Positions 60,601 through 64,000 of a DNA stretch of 64,000 nt are shown piece after piece (the first letter of the stretch is position 1; the number at the start of each line of letters is the position of its first letter). Source of the stretch: Ciona savignyi (lineage: Eukaryota > Chordata > Ascidiacea > Phlebobranchia > Cionidae); assembly GCA_000149265.1 (NCBI GenBank), contig CH000075.1:66927-130926 (forward strand), in the 5' to 3' direction. Position numbers and translations under genes: made by a program. The notes beneath the pieces are model-generated. The model saw only the letters and a list, made by a program, of their open reading frames with translations. It searched no databases and was not told the DNA's origin.

Positions 60601-62310
60601 CAGTTTCTCTTCTACCTAATTTGGAAGATAAGCGTTCTATTTTCAACCAATGTTCCGGTAAAGTGCGTCTAAGCGAAACGAACTGCTTATCAACTGGAAA
60701 CAAGGTATTGGACGTTTCCTTACACAGTGTGGGCTGTTTTAAATGGAACTTTCAAATTGCAAACGTTCGCCATCCCGTGATTGGTTTGGACTTCATAAAG
60801 CGTTTTAATCTCATTGTGGACGGGCGAAGTGGCCGTCTACGTCGATTAACAAAAACAATTATTATAACACCGCCTGCACCAAAGCGCAAAGAGACCGAAG
60901 AAAACCAGAGAGAAGCGCTGAAAACGCCGAAAGACATTCCCGCAATAAAGAAACAATCATTCACGAGCAGCGCATTTGAGGAAGAGAACAATATTTTTGA
61001 CATTTTGGTCGAGTCGGAAAAGACTTTCCTTCACGACACGCGTCGCAAACCTAAGCGATCACCTGGGCTCACGTATATACGAGTTTGTCGTTTTCGTGGT
61101 GGCCGTTTTGTCTATGAGACGGATCTTTGACTGTCACCGAGTTGTTCAGCAGTTTGCTCAAGGATTGGTGAGAAATGTAAATATGGTACGATCACGACTT
61201 AAGCATTATTGATTATTACATGAGTATTGAGTATCGTCTAGAGTGGCTTATTTTATATGAGTATTTTGTGTCTACTGGGTATGTTATTGCGTGTGGGGGA
61301 TGCTCCACGCCGACTAAGTTTTTATACGAGTATGTTTTTTATGTCTATTGCCTATAGCGTGATTTGCGTCTGAATAATTCTTTGGTTTAGACCCTTTCCG
61401 GAAACCCTTGTTCAGTTTATTTTACAGATGTCATTTGCATTTTACCATCAAAGAGATCCGATTATTCGTTTATTGAAAAATGATTTTTCCCGCCACCATT
61501 TGATATCCGCGATGTCCCTACAATAATTTATATAGATCCCAGGGCGGATTAATATTTTTTAAATTTTCGGGGGAAAGGAAGCTATGTAGCGACATTCGCG
61601 GTTTGTGTCATATTTGTTGTACAATATATTAAGTTTTGTTAAACTGTTTAAGTAAGCCATTATTGTATGCTGCACGGCTGTGCGCCCGTTCCAAAAACCT
61701 TTGTAAATCATTTCCTCTGCGTGCCAGCGCGCTATTATTCCCAACATTTCCTATATTATCTTTCCCACACAGTGTGCCATACAAGCGTTGTGTGTATAAA
61801 CTCATTGTATTAGATTATCGAAATCGCGTTTTGGAATAAGGATCAAAATAAATTGTCTGCTTGGAGCTTGGCTCCGGGCATGTCCAGTCAATCAGTTTAA
61901 CTGTATTTGCTTCACTGTATTAGTTTATAAGATACAGTAAAGAAACCTTCCGAGACGGAGTCAATTCGGAGTCTAAGTAGTTGGAGAACTCAGGTCAGGT
62001 TCAGTGCAAGGTATAAGCACGCCAACCGACCACAAAAGAACCTGTTTCTCCACATCTATCAGTTGCACCAGTTTTATGAATTGGTATAACTTCTGCTATT
62101 TTAAGAACATCAGGAAAAGTACCTGTCTGTATGCAGGTATTAAATATATCTGCAAGTATTGGGGATAGTACACTGGCAGACAGCTTTATGAATTTAGTGG
62201 GAATATCACTTTGTTTTACTGCCTTTTTACAGTCTAGATTACTTATCAGGTTATGTATTTCATCAGGTACTATTGGATATAAAAATAATGAAGAACTTGC
62301 CCATTTCAAA
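57677..62310 (-). mobile_element. Non-LTR retrotransposon (jockey/CR1-like LINE), interrupted
   Basis: Reverse-transcriptase coding on the minus strand: about 62310-62055 gives the fingers (SDIPTKFIKLSASVLSPILA, AEVIPIHK), and 59818-58533 gives [74 protein letters not shown] and the C-terminus. The gap 59819-62054 is a later gypsy insertion. One +1 frame change is visible near 59497, between FYGVRGTTPAF and LFKNYLINRYQY. The endonuclease end is absent (5' truncation at about 62310). The 3'UTR contains a duplicated block (57953-58035 and 58239-58320, with ACATAACTG(T/C)AACAGT), and the tail is a (TTGTA)-type repeat near 57677-57707. Confidence 0.85.
59819..62054 (+). mobile_element. Ty3/gypsy-type LTR retrotransposon fossil
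   Basis: Two direct LTRs of 470 bp each (59819-60288 and 61585-62054) start TGTAGCGACATTCGC and end CTCCACA, with only about five differences between them, so the insertion is recent. A possible primer-binding site starts TGGTGAGTCCC at 60290, and a purine tract GGGGGAAAGGAAG lies just before the right LTR. The internal part is short (about 1.3 kb) and shows the gag end typical of animal gypsy elements (CWFHKHFG...ARKC..GC) and a retropepsin-like region (ASVSLLP, then VIGLDFIKRF). Reverse transcriptase and integrase are not seen. It is broken and cannot be autonomous. It lies inside the LINE. Confidence 0.85.
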
Positions 62311-62997
62311 ATCGCATAATCGCACAACGCTTTATAAAGCAAAGAATGACGTACATAGAAAACAACTGCTTTAGGTGTCAATGGCGTCATGAGGTTATAA
62401 GTGTCAATGACGTCATAAGGTTAAACAGAACAAACACAGTTGGCGTCGATTAAATAAAATAAATGCAGTTTTTGCAAATATAATTTCAAAACTGCTACAG
62501 CTTTGAAATGTTGATATTTCTAGGTATTCGGTATTTCGAGAAAGATTCTGAACTTACTGCATTACAGCGAGGTACCAGCTTAGCAAAGCGAGACTGTTTG
62601 ACAGTTGGTCCTTGTTGTATTACAATTTCCGACGGTGGACACGATGTGATCTGACGATTGCCCTTGTGATAACGCCCCTTGGAAACAGGAATATTCTATC
62701 CTATTTATTATACAATTCGTATCATTTCGTATAACCATAGTAACTAGCGCAACCCTGGACACCAATATGCTAGCTTTATTCGGTAAGGTCTATGTATCAA
62801 TCGTATGTATATACAGTTCCGATAAACTGTTTAGCTTGGTGGGTTAGTTCGTCGCCTTTCATCCGAAGGGTTGCAGATTCAAAACTGGTCGCTAGCTAGT
62901 TAGTTGCGTCCTTATCATACTCTTCGATACTACATCAATGCCAAATATTATTGTATAATCTTTTTATTTTAAAATAATCGTCGAAATGATCTTGACC

Positions 62998-64000
62998 CTA
63001 CGTGTCTAATGGACCCAGCATAGTGACGTCATTAGATGCGACGTCATCATTGTATTTCTCAAACTGGTCCATTAATTGTTGAAGATCGATGGATTCTGAA
63101 AGTAGAAATGCAACATAACGGTTCCAAACAAATCATTCTAGCATTCCTTAAGCACATAATGCCCCCTTAATGTCATAGAGATCTATTTAAGGACCATCTA
63201 TTTGTGACGTAATACGGGCGACATGGCCCAAACCATATTGTGACGTAATAGAGGCCACAGGGCACAATCCATATTGTGACGTAATAGAGGCGACAGGGCA
63301 CAAACCATATTGTGACGTAATAGAGGCGACAGGGCACTAACCATATTGTGACATAATAAAGGCGACAGGGCACAAACCATATTGTGACGTATTACAGGCG
63401 ACATGACACAAACCATATTGTGACGTAATACAGGCGACATGACCCAAACCATATTGTGACGTAATATAGTGTTCTACTATATGTCATATACGTACTGTCA
63501 GAGATGATCATATTGAAATCCATTATCAGCTTGCTGGCTTCATCGACGCTGTAGACTTTCGCCAATTCTGCTTCCATTACCTCAAGCACTTTGTTGTACG
63601 CGTCTTCATTCTAGTAACAGATGTTTTGAAAACGATTTCTCCGGCGGAATAGCTCATTCAGTAAGATCGTTAGTACTGTGCAGAAAACACACTGCAATAG
63701 CTCCAGCAACCCGACGGCGGGCGCGAGGTAATCTGACGAGTGCCCGTGTTACGAAGATACCAAATGGGTTGGCTATTATTTTTTTTTCAGCGTACAGTCA
63801 TAACTCAAAAGACCACACCGACATTCCTATAATAAAATCTACACAGTCCAAGTATAGACGGAACTTGTGTACCTCGTCCCTTAAATCTCTCAAACTATTC
63901 ATCTGATCCATGCTTAATGTTGCCTCGTCTCCTCCAAGTGCTGCTATTATCTTTACAACCTTCTCTGCGTGGCCCAGCCATATACCGATATGGTGTCCAA
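62998..64000 (-). CDS. Secreted peptide precursor, antimicrobial-peptide-like (copy B, partial)
   Basis: Exons 2-4 on the minus strand: 64000-63873 (truncated by the window at its first bases), 63610-63496 and 63095-62998. Donors (GTACAC, GTACGT), acceptors (CTAG, TTTCAG) and phases match copy A; the signal-peptide exon lies outside. The cationic segment reads VGHHIGIWLGHAEKVVKIIA, differing from copy A at five positions within exon 2 (including Ala to Glu and Gly to Lys). Exon 3, acidic, is unchanged as far as read. Exon 4 runs on past LMDQFEK for another 18 codons, ending MLGPLDT. This longer end may be ancestral, since copy A stops early after a 5-bp indel. The frame is intact. Function is as proposed for copy A: secreted, cationic helix with an acidic propiece; the antimicrobial role is inference. 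Confidence 0.62.
63203..63465 (-). repeat. 36-bp minisatellite in intron 3, copy B
   Basis: About seven units of 36 bp plus a partial, consensus TGACGTAATA, then GAGGCGACAGGGCACAAA and CCATATTG on the plus strand. The TGACGTAA octamer, close to the CRE/ATF site TGACGTCA, is kept in most units. Because 36 is a multiple of three, ORFs run through the array in several frames, but they are not genes. Units with ACATGACCC versus ACAGGGCAC form two subtypes, showing stepwise expansion. Confidence 0.9.

Larger units (their letters stand above)
56963..62499 (+). mobile_element. LTR-type fossil (solo LTR) filled with later insertions
   Basis: The ends are TGTGGGGCCAGGGG and GCTACA, flanked by GCTT on both sides (56959-56962 and 62500-62503). 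Copy A of the duplication carries the empty site. The LTR proper is about 0.4 kb, represented by 56963-57139, about 57633-57676 and about 62311-62499. A hAT MITE and a LINE sit inside it, and a gypsy fossil sits inside the LINE. It belongs with the solo LTR at 46472-46788. No internal genes of its own are seen, and its superfamily is not assigned. Confidence 0.72.
62500..64000. repeat. Inverted duplication, copy B, main piece
   Basis: Reverse complement of about 37690-39245. Landmarks are TTACTGCATTACAGCGAGGT, GACGGTGGACACGATGTGAT, the SINE tail at 62625-62705, the SINE head at 62825-62915, peptide exons 4, 3 and 2, and the SINE scrap at 63684-63745. It continues beyond the right edge. Confidence 0.92.

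Noticed and set aside
60238-61212. Overlapping ORFs at 60238-61212 as host genes
   Set aside because: They lie between two 470-bp LTRs and match gag-end and protease patterns of gypsy elements, so they belong to that fossil.
63173-63465. Regular 36-bp repeats resembling a CRISPR array, and ORFs running through them
   Set aside because: The units are directly tandem with no unique spacers, lie in an intron of an animal gene, and the ORFs are an artefact of a unit length divisible by three.

Overview
The window looks like a tunicate nuclear genome, most likely a Ciona-type solitary ascidian. It is AT-rich, genes are compact with short GT-AG introns, several conserved animal genes are intronless, and the space between genes is filled with tRNA-derived SINEs, hAT-type MITEs, LINE pieces and LTR fossils. 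This is inferred from gene content and style; no species was identified by search.

Layout. 1-3.9 kb: AT-rich DNA with small duplications and two minus-strand Ser/Pro-rich exons of an unrecognised gene. 4.3-11.6 kb: a large inverted duplication with two intronless Rab GDP-dissociation inhibitor (GDI) genes facing each other. 11.6-18.1 kb: gene-poor. 18.2-19.1 kb: intronless SLC25A16-type mitochondrial carrier. 20.5-22.9 kb: SINEs and a BEL/Pao fossil. 23.4-25.1 kb: a four-exon CYYR1/Shisa-like membrane protein. 26.3-27.7 kb: intronless integrin-linked kinase, with a reading-frame slip at its extreme C-terminus. 29.2-33.0 kb: six-exon proteasome subunit alpha PSMA4. 33.3-36.4 kb: SINE/MITE field. 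36.9-38.5 kb: a four-exon gene for a small secreted peptide that looks like a tunicate antimicrobial-peptide precursor. 39.7-44.4 kb: a two-exon LDL-A-repeat GPCR. 48.3-56.7 kb, minus strand: asteroid homolog ASTE1 in six exons. 56.8-64 kb: an inverted second copy of the secreted-peptide locus, split by a nest of transposons, with the peptide gene running off the right edge.

Most interesting system. The peptide genes (copy A 36920-38526, copy B 62998 to the edge) share exon structure and phases. Copy A shows a signal peptide, a short cationic Gly/Ala/His-rich helix and a long acidic C-terminal region. The two copies differ in the cationic segment while the acidic part is nearly unchanged. One intron carries a 36-bp minisatellite with a bZIP-like TGACGTAA in nearly every unit, in about seven copies in B and only two to three in A.

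The genes do not form one pathway. The house-keeping genes (GDI, SLC25A16, ILK, PSMA4, ASTE1) are unrelated in function. Four are intronless in their coding region with a good 3' splice acceptor just upstream of the ATG in at least three, which fits a 5'UTR intron or spliced-leader trans-splicing, common in Ciona.
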